33,480 nucleotides of DNA from Nitrospira sp. (lineage in GTDB: Bacteria; Nitrospirota; Nitrospiria; Nitrospirales; Nitrospiraceae), in assembly GCA_018242685.1 (NCBI GenBank), contig JAFEBM010000038.1, positions 1 to 33,480 on the forward strand, in the 5' to 3' direction. Below, one piece after another: positions 25,535 to 33,480 of the stretch (position 1 is its first letter; each line of letters begins with the position of its first letter). A program made the position numbers and the translations under genes. The notes below the pieces were generated by a model. It was not told the origin of the DNA and did no database searches. It saw only the letters and a list, made by a program, of their open reading frames with translations.

Positions 25535-26245
25535 CTATTGCCCGTCCTCTTTCCTCAGCCTGTCCAGCAGGTCGACCAAGTCTGCGGTAAAGGTATGGGT
25601 TCGTTCCAGAACCCTCGTCCGAACGATGCGCGAGCCTGTCACTTCTTCCAAGGCATCGTTGACGGTTCGTGAATGGTTCAGCACCTCCATGATGCGTTCG
25701 AATTGTCCCGGTGCCTGCTCGATCAAGGCCGATACAAACTCCGGGTCGACGGATGCGAGAGCCGATTTGTCGGCGTAGCGTTTCACTTGAGCATGAAGCG
25801 CCGCTGTCCGTTTCCACGAGTCGTTCAAGGCATCGGCCGTATCGCGCAGGCCGCAGAAATCTTCTTCGAACTGATCCCACACGGCTTTCTCCAGTCCCTG
25901 ATATTCAACCAGGTACATTTGACCGACCAGATAGGCCGCCGCATACGCTGCCTCGCCTTTTTTGCTCGCGATATTCCGGTATGAGGAGAGGACGAATTGA
26001 TGCTTGGCTTCCTGCGCTTGCAACGCCTTGAAACTCTCATGGAGGGAGCCGCGCGCTTGCTCCAAGAACTTGATGCGTTCCTCTGTTTCTTTCTGGAACA
26101 AGTCGATGTTGGTCTGCGCGGCATCGATCTTGGCGCCTTCTTTCTGGAGGAGGTCGCGAACCGCATCGCTGTGAATCGAATGGCAGCCCACCAGGCTCAT
26201 GAGTATGAGCCCGACACTCACGACTGTGACACATCGTCCTATCAT
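25535..26245 (-). CDS. Helical lipoprotein of unknown function (236 aa)
   Basis: GGAAGGAG precedes the ATG. The N-terminus MIGRCVTVVSVGLILMSLVG is followed by Cys, giving lipobox LVGC. The mature protein is almost wholly helical, with long charged stretches (LLQKEGAKIDAAQTNIDLFQ) suggesting coiled coils, and central Tyr/Ala-rich helices. It resembles the next upstream lipoprotein in style but not clearly in sequence. Second gene of the operon. Function unknown. Confidence 0.8.
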   Translation of the reverse strand: MIGRCVTVVSVGLILMSLVGCHSIHSDAVRDLLQKEGAKIDAAQTNIDLFQKETEERIKFLEQARGSLHESFKALQAQEAKHQFVLSSYRNIASKKGEAAYAAAYLVGQMYLVEYQGLEKAVWDQFEEDFCGLRDTADALNDSWKRTAALHAQVKRYADKSALASVDPEFVSALIEQAPGQFERIMEVLNHSRTVNDALEEVTGSRIVRTRVLERTHTFTADLVDLLDRLRKEDGQ

Positions 26246-26277
26246 GTTGGCTCCTTCCGCTCACACGTCCGGGCGCA

Positions 26278-26910
26278 TCACCGACGCAGCGCCCGCGCGG
26301 CCTCCGCGATCGACTGCACCTCACTGCGTGGCAACGTGACATCAATGTCCAAGTATTGCTTGATGATGGCGTTGATGCGTCGCACGGCTTGGACGTTGGT
26401 ACGATACTGATCGAATGCCGTCAGGTCGACCGTCGACGACGCTGCTGAATCCTTCGCGACACGTTGCTCCACTCGACCGATCAATTCAGGAAGTTTTTGC
26501 AAGAGATTGTTCATATCCCCTATACCCGCCTGGAAAACGACCTGTCCGGTGGGATCCTTTCGCTCAGGGAGGTTCTTGAGCCGAATCTCATTGATGAGGG
26601 CAATGATCTCGGCCCCCAGGAGCTCCGCATCGTCCTTCGCCAATTCGGCATCGCCGACGTCGGTCAGTTTGGGATTCGTGGTGGCCCATTGCAACGCCAG
26701 ATTGAGCTTGAGCCTGATTTGGACATAGCGATACCATCGCTGATGCCGTTCGGTGACGTGACCGACCAACTCACGATATTGTTGCATCAGTCGTTCGTTC
26801 TCGACATAGGCCTGATCCTTTTCGATCAAGGCCTGTTTGACTTCCGGCGGAGTCGTACAGCCGATACAGACCAGACTCAGCGCGACAATAATGGTGTGCG
26901 CCGCTCTCAT
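26278..26910 (-). CDS. Helical lipoprotein of unknown function (210 aa), first gene of the operon
   Basis: AAGGAGGAA precedes the ATG. The signal MRAAHTIIVALSLVCIGC has lipobox CIGC. The mature chain is mostly helix (EVKQALIEKDQAYVENERLM and NLLQKLPELIGRVEQRVAKD) with no recognised domain. It opens the five-gene minus-strand operon that ends with the amine-oxidase-like protein; gaps are 32, 10, 4 and 11 bases. The upstream 189 bases to the methyltransferase gene should hold the promoter, but I see no clear -35/-10 pair. Confidence 0.8.
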   Translation of the reverse strand: MRAAHTIIVALSLVCIGCTTPPEVKQALIEKDQAYVENERLMQQYRELVGHVTERHQRWYRYVQIRLKLNLALQWATTNPKLTDVGDAELAKDDAELLGAEIIALINEIRLKNLPERKDPTGQVVFQAGIGDMNNLLQKLPELIGRVEQRVAKDSAASSTVDLTAFDQYRTNVQAVRRINAIIKQYLDIDVTLPRSEVQSIAEAARALRR

Positions 26911-27099
26911 GGGGATTCCTCCTTCCGACTCACGCCTGGAACGAGCATAAACGAGAAAGCAACCGGCCTACCGTCTACAACCTGTTGGGGAGCGGCCCAA
27001 GGCTAGCGAGGGCGAAAAAAGATTGCAAGAGGAATATCAGGTGTTTATGAATTTTGAGGTTTAGAGAGCCGAGCGGACCAGTACAAGCCAGCAACTTTC

Positions 27100-28284
27100 C
27101 TAGGTGAGCCCACGTAAGATTTCTTGATAGTACTCATCGATCGTCGCCGAGCGAGCCTCTTCGACGATGACCAGTTGCCGCTGATCGAAGGTGTTGGCGC
27201 AGTAAAGATAGTGCTGCTCGCGAGAGCTTCCACGCTCGGCATGCACTTGTCGACCATCGGGCGCTTGACGGGTGGTCTCTCTGATGACCTGTCGATCTTT
27301 CAATCCCTCCCAAGCTGCTTGTGCCGAAGGCCAATGATTCTCGTAGAGCGGCACATTGACATCACCTGCCGACATCGAAACGGCGTCAGGGTTGAAGCGC
27401 GGTCCCTGATCTTGCTCCGGCTCCTCATCCCAATTCAAAGTCGCCTCGCCTCCCCGACTCAGCACATAAAACGGGCCGTCGTCCACCACTTCCTCCACCG
27501 TTCGATATCGGATCAGGGCTGGGCGTTCGGCGAGCTGCAGCCCTCTGTTCGCCAACGCGCGCTGAAGCGGCACTCGTCTGGCCAACTGCCGCGTTTTCTC
27601 ACACACGATCATGCGACCGGATGAGTTCAGGACCTGGCACAGCCCGTCCAATCGAACCGCAAGCCCTGTCCGCTCTTCGAATGATAACTGTTGCGAGAGA
27701 TGGCGCCCTCGTTCGAAGGTTCGCCAACTCTGACTTGGAAGTCCGCGGTCTTGTTCAGACTGCACCAGCGCATGGGTCGCCACCACGAAATCGTATGAAC
27801 CTGAGAGCGGCTCAGCTTCCACATCCACGCACTCAAAGCGGAGATTGTGTAACCCAAGTTTGTCGGCCCTTTCCTGTGCGACGGCAATGGAAGCGGATGA
27901 CCGGTCGACGCCTATAAAATTCTTCTCCGGGAAGAGGCATGCATAGAAGATCGTCAGCACTCCGATGCCACAGCCAAAATCGAGGACGTCTTTCGCCTGG
28001 CCGAGGTGAGCCATCGTCCGCACACCGATCTCCTCGTAATATTCATAGCGTTGGCTATAGAGAACAGGGCAGATCTTCGGATGCGCGGCGAGATCGTAAA
28101 AGGCGATCTCGTCGCGACAATCGCCTGTGCGTTTTCGTTCGGCGTGGAGTGCAAGTTGCTTCAGATCCTCCGATGAGAACTGCTGCCGTTGCCAGGCGAA
28201 ATACTCGCGGTCCGATGAGAAATGTTTGAACTCCCACCATTCAAGATGTTCGCGAAGCGATTGCCGCAAAAAATCAGGGGCCAT
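27100..28284 (-). CDS. Class I SAM-dependent methyltransferase
   Basis: 394 aa from the ATG at 28284; a TTG at 28317 would add 11 residues and lies in repeat-like sequence, so it is less likely. Motif I is VLDFGCGIGVLT (about residues 100-111), followed by FIGVDRSSASIAVAQERADK (acidic end of the second strand) and CVDVEAEPLSGSYDFVVATH (motifs II/III). After about residue 230 a C-terminal region of roughly 160 residues has no family I know. Acceptor unknown. It stands alone between the lipoprotein operon and the proA-like gene; none of the neighbours suggests a pathway. Confidence 0.8.
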   Translation of the reverse strand: MAPDFLRQSLREHLEWWEFKHFSSDREYFAWQRQQFSSEDLKQLALHAERKRTGDCRDEIAFYDLAAHPKICPVLYSQRYEYYEEIGVRTMAHLGQAKDVLDFGCGIGVLTIFYACLFPEKNFIGVDRSSASIAVAQERADKLGLHNLRFECVDVEAEPLSGSYDFVVATHALVQSEQDRGLPSQSWRTFERGRHLSQQLSFEERTGLAVRLDGLCQVLNSSGRMIVCEKTRQLARRVPLQRALANRGLQLAERPALIRYRTVEEVVDDGPFYVLSRGGEATLNWDEEPEQDQGPRFNPDAVSMSAGDVNVPLYENHWPSAQAAWEGLKDRQVIRETTRQAPDGRQVHAERGSSREQHYLYCANTFDQRQLVIVEEARSATIDEYYQEILRGLT

Positions 28285-28317
28285 TCTAGTGCGCTCGCGC
28301 AAAACGGTTGCCGGCAA

Positions 28318-28445
28318 GGCCGCAAGGAGTGAGAACCACGAGGCGTAACCTTTTTCACCCGCCCACCCCGAGCTGCCAGAGCAGCTCTGTCCCGCTGAGG
28401 GTACGTTGAGTGGTTCGAACGACTGAGAACAAAGCCAGCGAGCGC
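28318..28445. other. Intergenic region with small palindrome, possibly repeat-derived
   Basis: Contains GAGCTG (28370-28375) facing CAGCTC (28382-28387) and a TTCGAA palindrome at about 28414-28419. No T-run, no tRNA cloverleaf. Its style resembles the other intergenic palindromes in this window. Confidence 0.35.
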
Positions 28446-29813
28446 CTAGGGACGTTTCAGCATGATGGCGTCGAAGTACGTTTCCGGCACCGGATGTGGG
28501 AGCCGAAGCTGCCCTGACCCGAACGCCACATATTTCTCGCAGGTCATCTGCTCCAGACCGATCGGACCCTTTGCATGCAGTTTCCCCACGCTCAGCCCTA
28601 CGTCGTTCCCCATCCCAAAACTATCACCGGCATGGAGTCTGGTTGACGCATTCACCAGCACCGCCCCGGCATCAACCTCCCTGGTGAATCGCATCGCGGA
28701 CTCGTAGCGAGTGGTGGCGATCCCGGCGGTGAGGCAGGGACCATGCCTGCTGATATGGGCCAGCGCTTCATCGAGGTCTTCGACCATTTTCACAGCCAGG
28801 GTCGGACCGGCGAACTGAGTCTGCCAATCCGCATCCGTTGCCGGAATGATCGCGGTATGTCCCGTCATCGCCATTTGCCCCATGAGCGCGACCGTCTTGG
28901 GGCATGCATGCACCTCTACCTTGAATTGGTCCAGCAGGCGGTTGATCAAGGGAGGCAAGAATTGCCGCGCCACGATCTGCTGCACCAGCAAGGTATCCAA
29001 CGCATTGGAGGCTCCCGCCTGCTGCACCTTCGAGTTGATCACCAGATTTTGAGCGACCGAAATATCAGAGTCTTCATCGACGTAAAAATGCGTGAGCCCC
29101 CCGTCACCGCAAAGAACCGGGACCTTGGCTTGCTCCGCAACCGTCTTTCGTAAGCCGGCTCCGCCTCGCACGATGATCGCGTCGAGGTATTTACTCGATC
29201 GAATCAGTTCGAGCGCAATTTCTTTCTCTGGGCGATCGATGAGCATCCACGCACCATTGGGCATGCCGTTCTCCTTCGCCGCTTCGCGAAAGCGTGCATC
29301 AATCGCCTGATGCGTCAATTTCCATTCCGGAGCCCCGCGAAACACACAGAGGTTGCCGGATTTCAGACAGAGCGCGATCGATTCCGCGGTGACAAGCGGA
29401 CTGCGTTCGGAAATCACGCCGATCACTCCGATCGGCACTCTCACTCGGGAAACTTGCAACCCATCCGGACGTTCCTGTCGCGCCGTCACGGCCCCGATGG
29501 GGTCCGGCAGATCGGCGATAAAATGGAGCCGCTCCACCATCTCCTTCATCTGATCGACCGTCAGACGGACGCGCGCCACGGCAGCCCTCATCCGATCTTT
29601 CGTGTCCCCCTTCTCAAAAGATTTTCCCACAGCCTCGACATCTTTGGCATTTTCCGCGAGAATGCCCTCGTCGCCAGCAGTCAGTCGATCGGCCATGGCA
29701 TGCAGCACCTTCGATTTCACAGGACCTGGAAGCAGGGCCAGATCGATCGATACCTTCCTGCATTCCTTCAAGAGTTTCTCGATGTATAACTTGGCTGGAA
29801 CTTCAATCGTCAT
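28446..29813 (-). CDS. ProA homologue lacking the catalytic cysteine
   Basis: 455 aa. Homologous along its length to gamma-glutamyl phosphate reductase, the proline-pathway enzyme that forms glutamate semialdehyde. Shared blocks: ALCLKSGNLCVFRG, IIVRGGAGLRKTV, INSKVQ, and near the C-terminus VGLSVGKLHAKGPIGLEQ. The active-site block, normally KxQRPGVCN, reads KVQQAGASN here: the nucleophilic Cys is Ser269 (codon TCC, 29007-29009, one base from TGC). The N-terminal E.RP.VT block is also altered (SERSPLVT). It is 35-40 residues longer than typical ProA. No proB adjoins it. It is probably not an ordinary ProA; a second, normal copy is expected elsewhere in the genome. The frame is intact, which argues for a retained function. 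Confidence 0.9.
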   Translation of the reverse strand: MTIEVPAKLYIEKLLKECRKVSIDLALLPGPVKSKVLHAMADRLTAGDEGILAENAKDVEAVGKSFEKGDTKDRMRAAVARVRLTVDQMKEMVERLHFIADLPDPIGAVTARQERPDGLQVSRVRVPIGVIGVISERSPLVTAESIALCLKSGNLCVFRGAPEWKLTHQAIDARFREAAKENGMPNGAWMLIDRPEKEIALELIRSSKYLDAIIVRGGAGLRKTVAEQAKVPVLCGDGGLTHFYVDEDSDISVAQNLVINSKVQQAGASNALDTLLVQQIVARQFLPPLINRLLDQFKVEVHACPKTVALMGQMAMTGHTAIIPATDADWQTQFAGPTLAVKMVEDLDEALAHISRHGPCLTAGIATTRYESAMRFTREVDAGAVLVNASTRLHAGDSFGMGNDVGLSVGKLHAKGPIGLEQMTCEKYVAFGSGQLRLPHPVPETYFDAIMLKRP

Positions 29814-30016
29814 ATGAGGTCCAATGCTTCATTGCAATCAATCCATCTCCCTGAGACAATGGCGCACATTTAGGGCGTCGGACTATACCACGTGTTTTTT
29901 TCATGAGTAAATCACCGGAAAGCCTCACAGTTCAACCTGTTACAATCAGACTTCAGTAGGATGACGAATGACAAGCGGTGTGCCGGCTCGCGTTGGCGCA
30001 AGAGAAAGGAGAAGCG

Positions 30017-30847
30017 ATGCGCGCATTAGTTCAGACCGACGGACATGGTCTCGAGGTGGTTCTGTGTGTGTTCTTGGCGGCATTCCTGGGAGCCTGCGGC
30101 CAACTGAAGCCGGTGAATCCTCTGAGTCCCCCGACGCAAGCCACACCCGAACAATCGGCCGAACGAGAGCGGGAGAGTCAACCTCCCAAGGTCGTACAAG
30201 CCCGTCCCAACGGCAGCAATCCTCAACAATGCCTGGTCAATTTCGACGATGAGGCCGCGCTGGAACATATCTATGGCCAAGCGAGATCAACACTGGCGTT
30301 CAGGACGACCCGAATCGGATTCGGGCCCTTACAGATGTGTGATCCGTCGAAACATAGCGACTGCTGGGCCTACCGCCAACGTTGTTCACGAAGCGATGTC
30401 AACTTCGACACCATCGGCCACACCCATTTCCATTTGAACATGGAAGCGGGGATCGAGTGCTACACCCTTCCGGATCCGGGAGACGGGCTCGGTCGAGGAT
30501 TCGGCAAACTGGTGGACTTTAAATGCGCCGATGTCGATTGGACGAAGACGCCCCGCGTCCTGTCCTCCCACGATCGAAATCAGTGGATCAAAATCTGGAT
30601 CGGCAGTGTCGACAATCATGCGCCCACGTATTTTGATATGGAATCGATTTCGGTGCTGCCCGATACTACGATTCAACTCTGGTTCCGGAAGCGCGATGGA
30701 GTCTGGTGGTTCTGGCCGGAGCTGAAGCCGGGAACTAACTGGACCCTCCGTGAATGGGTGCGTGATGTGTCGGAGGTTCGCATCCGAGGAGCCAAATCGG
30801 GACGAGCTAGTTCCTACGTGATCGGCTCGGTGGTCGTTCGAGACTAA
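30017..30847 (+). CDS. Lipoprotein of unknown function (276 aa)
   Basis: The ATG at 30017 follows AAAGGAG at the right distance; an earlier start would lack this. The signal ends FLGAC. A Pro/Gln-rich linker leads to a domain with several cysteines (QMCDPSKHSDCWAYRQRCSR, and later CYTLPDPG and FKCADVDW) and many aromatic residues toward the C-terminus (GVWWFWPELKPGTNW). The pattern suggests a disulfide-stabilised, strand-rich periplasmic or surface domain. It diverges from the proA-like gene and converges on the transporter gene. No family recognised. Confidence 0.75.
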   Translation: MRALVQTDGHGLEVVLCVFLAAFLGACGQLKPVNPLSPPTQATPEQSAERERESQPPKVVQARPNGSNPQQCLVNFDDEAALEHIYGQARSTLAFRTTRIGFGPLQMCDPSKHSDCWAYRQRCSRSDVNFDTIGHTHFHLNMEAGIECYTLPDPGDGLGRGFGKLVDFKCADVDWTKTPRVLSSHDRNQWIKIWIGSVDNHAPTYFDMESISVLPDTTIQLWFRKRDGVWWFWPELKPGTNWTLREWVRDVSEVRIRGAKSGRASSYVIGSVVVRD

Positions 30848-30849
30848 AC

Positions 30850-30895
30850 GCATGAAGTCCGAAATAAGCGATATCAATTCATGCTTTTGCTTTAC
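30850..30895 (+). terminator. Possible weak terminator after the lipoprotein gene
   Basis: GCATGAA (30850-30856) can pair with TTCATGC (about 30878-30884), followed by TTTTGCTTT. The loop is long (about 21 bases) and the stem short, so this is only suggestive. It overlaps the 3' end of the convergent transporter gene. Confidence 0.3.
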
Positions 30896-32204
30896 TGCGA
30901 GAACACTCTGTCGCCGAAGATAAGGTAGATACCGACCGGCGCTTTTCCTGACGAGCCAGTACCGTGGCGAGCCAGGCCCACACCCCCATTAATGGAACTA
31001 CCGCCCAGGCGATATGGGTGGCGGTCGCCCCGAGAGATTTCACCGCCGTCACGAGCCAGGCGGTCGAGGCGTCGCCGCCGCGCGAAATGGCTGTGTCGAT
31101 GAAGTTCTTAGCCTTGTATTTTTCTTCACGACTGACGACCGTAAACAAGACTTCGCGCGCTGGTTTCGATAACGCATACTCCCCCACCCTCCGAAGTACG
31201 GAAAAGACAACATAGACCGCGAGGCTCGGCCATAAGGCGATCCCCAGAAATCCCACCAGACTGATCGCCGGCAAGGACAGTAACGCCGCCACGAGGCCGA
31301 ACCGGCCGATGAGTTTTCTGGTCATGAATACCTGCGTGAGCCACGTCAAAAGGCTTGTCGTGAAGTCCAAGGTGGAAAAAAGTCTCGTGCGGGCCTCCGG
31401 TCGGTCGAGATATTCTGAGACCAAGCGGGTCTGTTCAAGGTACAGAAACGTGGCGGTCATGGTCAGAATCGCCAGATAGCCGCAGATCCCAAGCAAATAG
31501 GGCGACGAGAAGGTCAGTCGGACGCCCGCAAGAAAACCACCGTGGAGCGGCTCACCCGGTTGTGGTCGATGATGGCTCGTCTGCGTCCGCCCCCATCGCT
31601 CCAATCGGTGCACACATCCGATGCAGGCGCTTAAAAATAGGCTCGATGCCAACATCAGCACCGGAATCGGAAAGACAAACGTGAGGCCCGTGGTGAAGAG
31701 CGGGCCGAGCAACGCTCCACTGCTTCCTCCAGCGGCGATCACGCCGAACAGCCGTGCCCCCTGCTCCGGTGTAAACAGATCGTCCATGAAACTCCAGAAG
31801 ACCGACACGATGAACAGATTGAACACCGACAGCCAGACAAAAAATCCGCGAGCCACCCACTCCGGATGCAGATGACTCGTCATCAACCCATAGAACACCA
31901 ACAGATTCGTGATGAAGAACGCATAGACAATCAACAGCAGCCGGTGGCGCGAGCATCGCGACGAGAGCCATCCGAACAGCGGCGTGACAGCGAGCATGGT
32001 GAGGAATGTCGCGGTCATCATCCAGGGGAGATGTTTCAATCCTCCTTCGATGGCCATTTCGTCACGCACCGGACGGAGAATGGAGTAGCCGCACAGGAGA
32101 CAGAAAAAATAGACGAACGCCCAAGCCAATGGGACCAGTTCTTCCCGCTTCGCGCCGAGGGAGTCAGCCCATCGAATCAGAACTGTTTGACCCGGCTCGC
32201 CCAT
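30879..32204 (-). CDS. Npt1/Npt2-like (MFS-related) membrane transporter
   Basis: 441 aa with about twelve hydrophobic segments. The first helix region, AFVYFFCLLCGYSILRPVRD, is the recognisable block of the nucleotide-translocase-like family (FFLLCGYYxLRPVRD), which includes plastid and parasite ATP/ADP exchangers and many relatives in free-living bacteria of unknown substrate. A later block, RVGEYALSKPAREVLFTVVS, followed by YKAKNFIDTAISRGGD, is also typical. The ATG at 32204 is preferred; a TTG at 32240 would begin inside a small inverted repeat. It diverges from the threonine aldolase gene. Substrate unknown; energy exchange is not implied in a free-living cell. Confidence 0.8.
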   Translation of the reverse strand: MGEPGQTVLIRWADSLGAKREELVPLAWAFVYFFCLLCGYSILRPVRDEMAIEGGLKHLPWMMTATFLTMLAVTPLFGWLSSRCSRHRLLLIVYAFFITNLLVFYGLMTSHLHPEWVARGFFVWLSVFNLFIVSVFWSFMDDLFTPEQGARLFGVIAAGGSSGALLGPLFTTGLTFVFPIPVLMLASSLFLSACIGCVHRLERWGRTQTSHHRPQPGEPLHGGFLAGVRLTFSSPYLLGICGYLAILTMTATFLYLEQTRLVSEYLDRPEARTRLFSTLDFTTSLLTWLTQVFMTRKLIGRFGLVAALLSLPAISLVGFLGIALWPSLAVYVVFSVLRRVGEYALSKPAREVLFTVVSREEKYKAKNFIDTAISRGGDASTAWLVTAVKSLGATATHIAWAVVPLMGVWAWLATVLARQEKRRSVSTLSSATECSRSKAKA

Positions 32205-32218
32205 GCGTGCCCAGTGTA

Positions 32219-32238
32219 GCAGGTGTACTTTCACCTGC
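32219..32238. promoter_or_regulatory. Perfect 7-bp inverted repeat in the divergent promoter region
   Basis: GCAGGTG (32219-32225) faces CACCTGC (32232-32238) across six bases, just upstream of the transporter ATG and 57 bases before the aldolase ATG. It could be an operator for a dimeric regulator serving both genes, or an mRNA hairpin if the transporter transcript begins further upstream. Confidence 0.35.
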
Positions 32239-32295
32239 AAGAGACATATCTGTTAGAATACGCAGACCGTACGGAATTCTTAGGAGACAGTGCAT

Positions 32296-33327
32296 ATGAT
32301 CGACCTTCGTAGCGATACTGTGACTAAGCCCACGGACGATATGCGGAAAGCCATGGCGCGCGCCGAAGTCGGCGATGACGTCTATGGCGAAGACTCGACC
32401 GTCAATCGCCTCCAAGATATGGCGGCGGCCATGCTCGGCAAACGGTTCGCGCTCTTCGTCCCTTCCGGCACCATGGCCAATCAACTGGCGATTCGGTCAC
32501 ACACGCAACCGGGACAGGAAATTATCGTCGAGAGCAAGAGCCATGTCGTTCGCTATGAACAGGGAGCGGCCGGGGCGTTGGCCGGCGTGCAACTTCATTG
32601 GGTGATGGGTGAGCGGGGGATCATGACGGCCGAGCAGGTGGAAGCCGCCATCAGACCGAACGATGCACACAGCATCGCGACAGCCTTGATCTGCATCGAG
32701 AACACGCACAATGCCGGAGGCGGCACGATTTACCCGCTCTCCACGATCGAAAAAATTCGATCCCTCGCCATGAAACATGGAATTCCCATGCACCTCGACG
32801 GGGCCAGGCTTTTCAATGCCGTGGCCGCCACCACCTTGCCTCCGACGGCGTATGCCCAGCACTTTGAAACCGTCTCTCTCTGTCTCTCGAAGGGGCTGGG
32901 AGCTCCCGTTGGATCGCTGCTGCTCTCCAACGACCAGCGACTCATGGATCGGGCACGCCGCTTTCGCCGCATGTATGGAGGCGCGATGCGCCAAGCGGGC
33001 ATCCTGGCCGCCGCCGGCATCTATGCCTTGGAACGGCACGTCGGTCGGCTCAAGACCGACCATGACCATGCGAAAAAACTGGCTCGCCTGCTGCAGCAAA
33101 TTCCCACGATCGAGATTGCGCCGCAGCATGTCGAAACGAATATCGTCATATTCGACATCGTTGACGAACAGCGCTCTCCGGCCGAACTCGTGGCCGCGCT
33201 CAAAGAGCAGGGTGTGCTCATCAACGCCGTCGGGGGACAGAGCTATCGAGCAGTCACCCATCTGCATATCACGGACAAGCAGATCGACGAAGCCGCGGCC
33301 GTCTTTGCCAAGATCCTCACCCGTTGA
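32296..33327 (+). CDS. ltaE: Low-specificity L-threonine aldolase
   Basis: 343 aa from the ATG at 32296 (GGAG nine bases upstream; a GTG six bases earlier is the alternative). Fold-type I PLP enzyme that splits L-threonine or L-allo-threonine into glycine and acetaldehyde. Conserved blocks: [13 protein letters not shown] at the N-terminus, [39 protein letters not shown] with the Asp that contacts the PLP ring nitrogen, and [13 protein letters not shown] with the PLP lysine (Lys199). Full length. Downstream 33328-33480 contains no gene. Confidence 0.95.
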   Translation: MIDLRSDTVTKPTDDMRKAMARAEVGDDVYGEDSTVNRLQDMAAAMLGKRFALFVPSGTMANQLAIRSHTQPGQEIIVESKSHVVRYEQGAAGALAGVQLHWVMGERGIMTAEQVEAAIRPNDAHSIATALICIENTHNAGGGTIYPLSTIEKIRSLAMKHGIPMHLDGARLFNAVAATTLPPTAYAQHFETVSLCLSKGLGAPVGSLLLSNDQRLMDRARRFRRMYGGAMRQAGILAAAGIYALERHVGRLKTDHDHAKKLARLLQQIPTIEIAPQHVETNIVIFDIVDEQRSPAELVAALKEQGVLINAVGGQSYRAVTHLHITDKQIDEAAAVFAKILTR

Positions 33328-33371
33328 TCATTCAACGTTGACACCATATTCCTCCACCCATAGAATGCCTT

Positions 33372-33408
33372 ACCGGCACCGTCCGTTGCCGGTTGCATTC
33401 CATGCAAC
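33372..33408. repeat. Two short hairpins after the aldolase gene
   Basis: ACCGGCA (33372-33378) pairs with TGCCGGT (33387-33393); immediately after, TTGCAT and ATGCAA form a second palindrome around three bases. No T-run follows on the plus strand within 20 bases, so the terminator role is uncertain. Confidence 0.4.
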
Positions 33409-33480
33409 ACCATGCAATACATTGAAAGTGAGTGAGAATGACTTGCAAGTCCTTGCTGATCGATTATATGGTTTCCAAAT

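Noticed and set aside
28400..28445. Possible tRNA T-loop (GGTTCGAAC)
   Set aside because: No acceptor or anticodon stem can be formed around it.

Overview
The window is chromosomal DNA of a Nitrospira-type nitrite oxidiser (phylum Nitrospirota). The strongest evidence is the partial 16S rRNA gene at the left edge (minus strand). It carries exact target sites for the genus probe Ntspa662 (96-113) and the phylum probe Ntspa712 (43-63). The protein genes fit a GC-rich, Gram-negative, diderm bacterium: many lipoproteins with lipoboxes, a signal peptidase II and an Slp-family outer-membrane lipoprotein. No insertion sequence, phage gene, CRISPR array or tRNA was seen.

Layout. 1-910: 5' half of 16S rRNA, its leader with a boxA-like element, and a near-consensus rrn promoter. 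1.2-9.1 kb: small genes, mostly envelope-related. These are a sulfite-oxidase-family molybdoenzyme, small lipoproteins, an amber-interrupted membrane protein with a pore-like fold, lspA, a ribbon-helix-helix protein, slp, a DUF2959 lipoprotein, a zinc metallopeptidase overlapping a FUN14 protein, and a secreted Lon-like protease next to an OB-fold protein. 9.2-20.5 kb: one long minus-strand housekeeping block in the order NHL-propeller protein, guaB, guaA, rluB, aspS, aroC, and an RNase HI-ABC ATPase fusion. Two long imperfect palindromes sit in its only sizeable gaps, on either side of guaA. 20.7-23.2 kb: a low-density region with tiny ORFs, hairpin repeats and a decayed AraC regulator. 23.2-26.9 kb: a five-gene minus-strand operon of three coiled-coil proteins (two of them lipoproteins), a lipoprotein resembling the N2/N3 domains of copper amine oxidase, and a secreted protein resembling its catalytic domain. 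27.1-33.3 kb: a methyltransferase, a ProA homologue that has lost its catalytic cysteine, an unknown lipoprotein, an Npt-like transporter and a threonine aldolase.

How the genes work together. The 9-20 kb block couples GMP synthesis (guaB, guaA), ribosome modification (rluB), Asp-tRNA charging (aspS) and chorismate synthesis (aroC). The 23-27 kb operon is the best candidate for an undescribed system: it looks like a copper amine oxidase split between a membrane-anchored domain pair and a separate secreted catalytic chain, made together with coiled-coil lipoproteins. All functional statements rest on motif reading by eye; no search was run.
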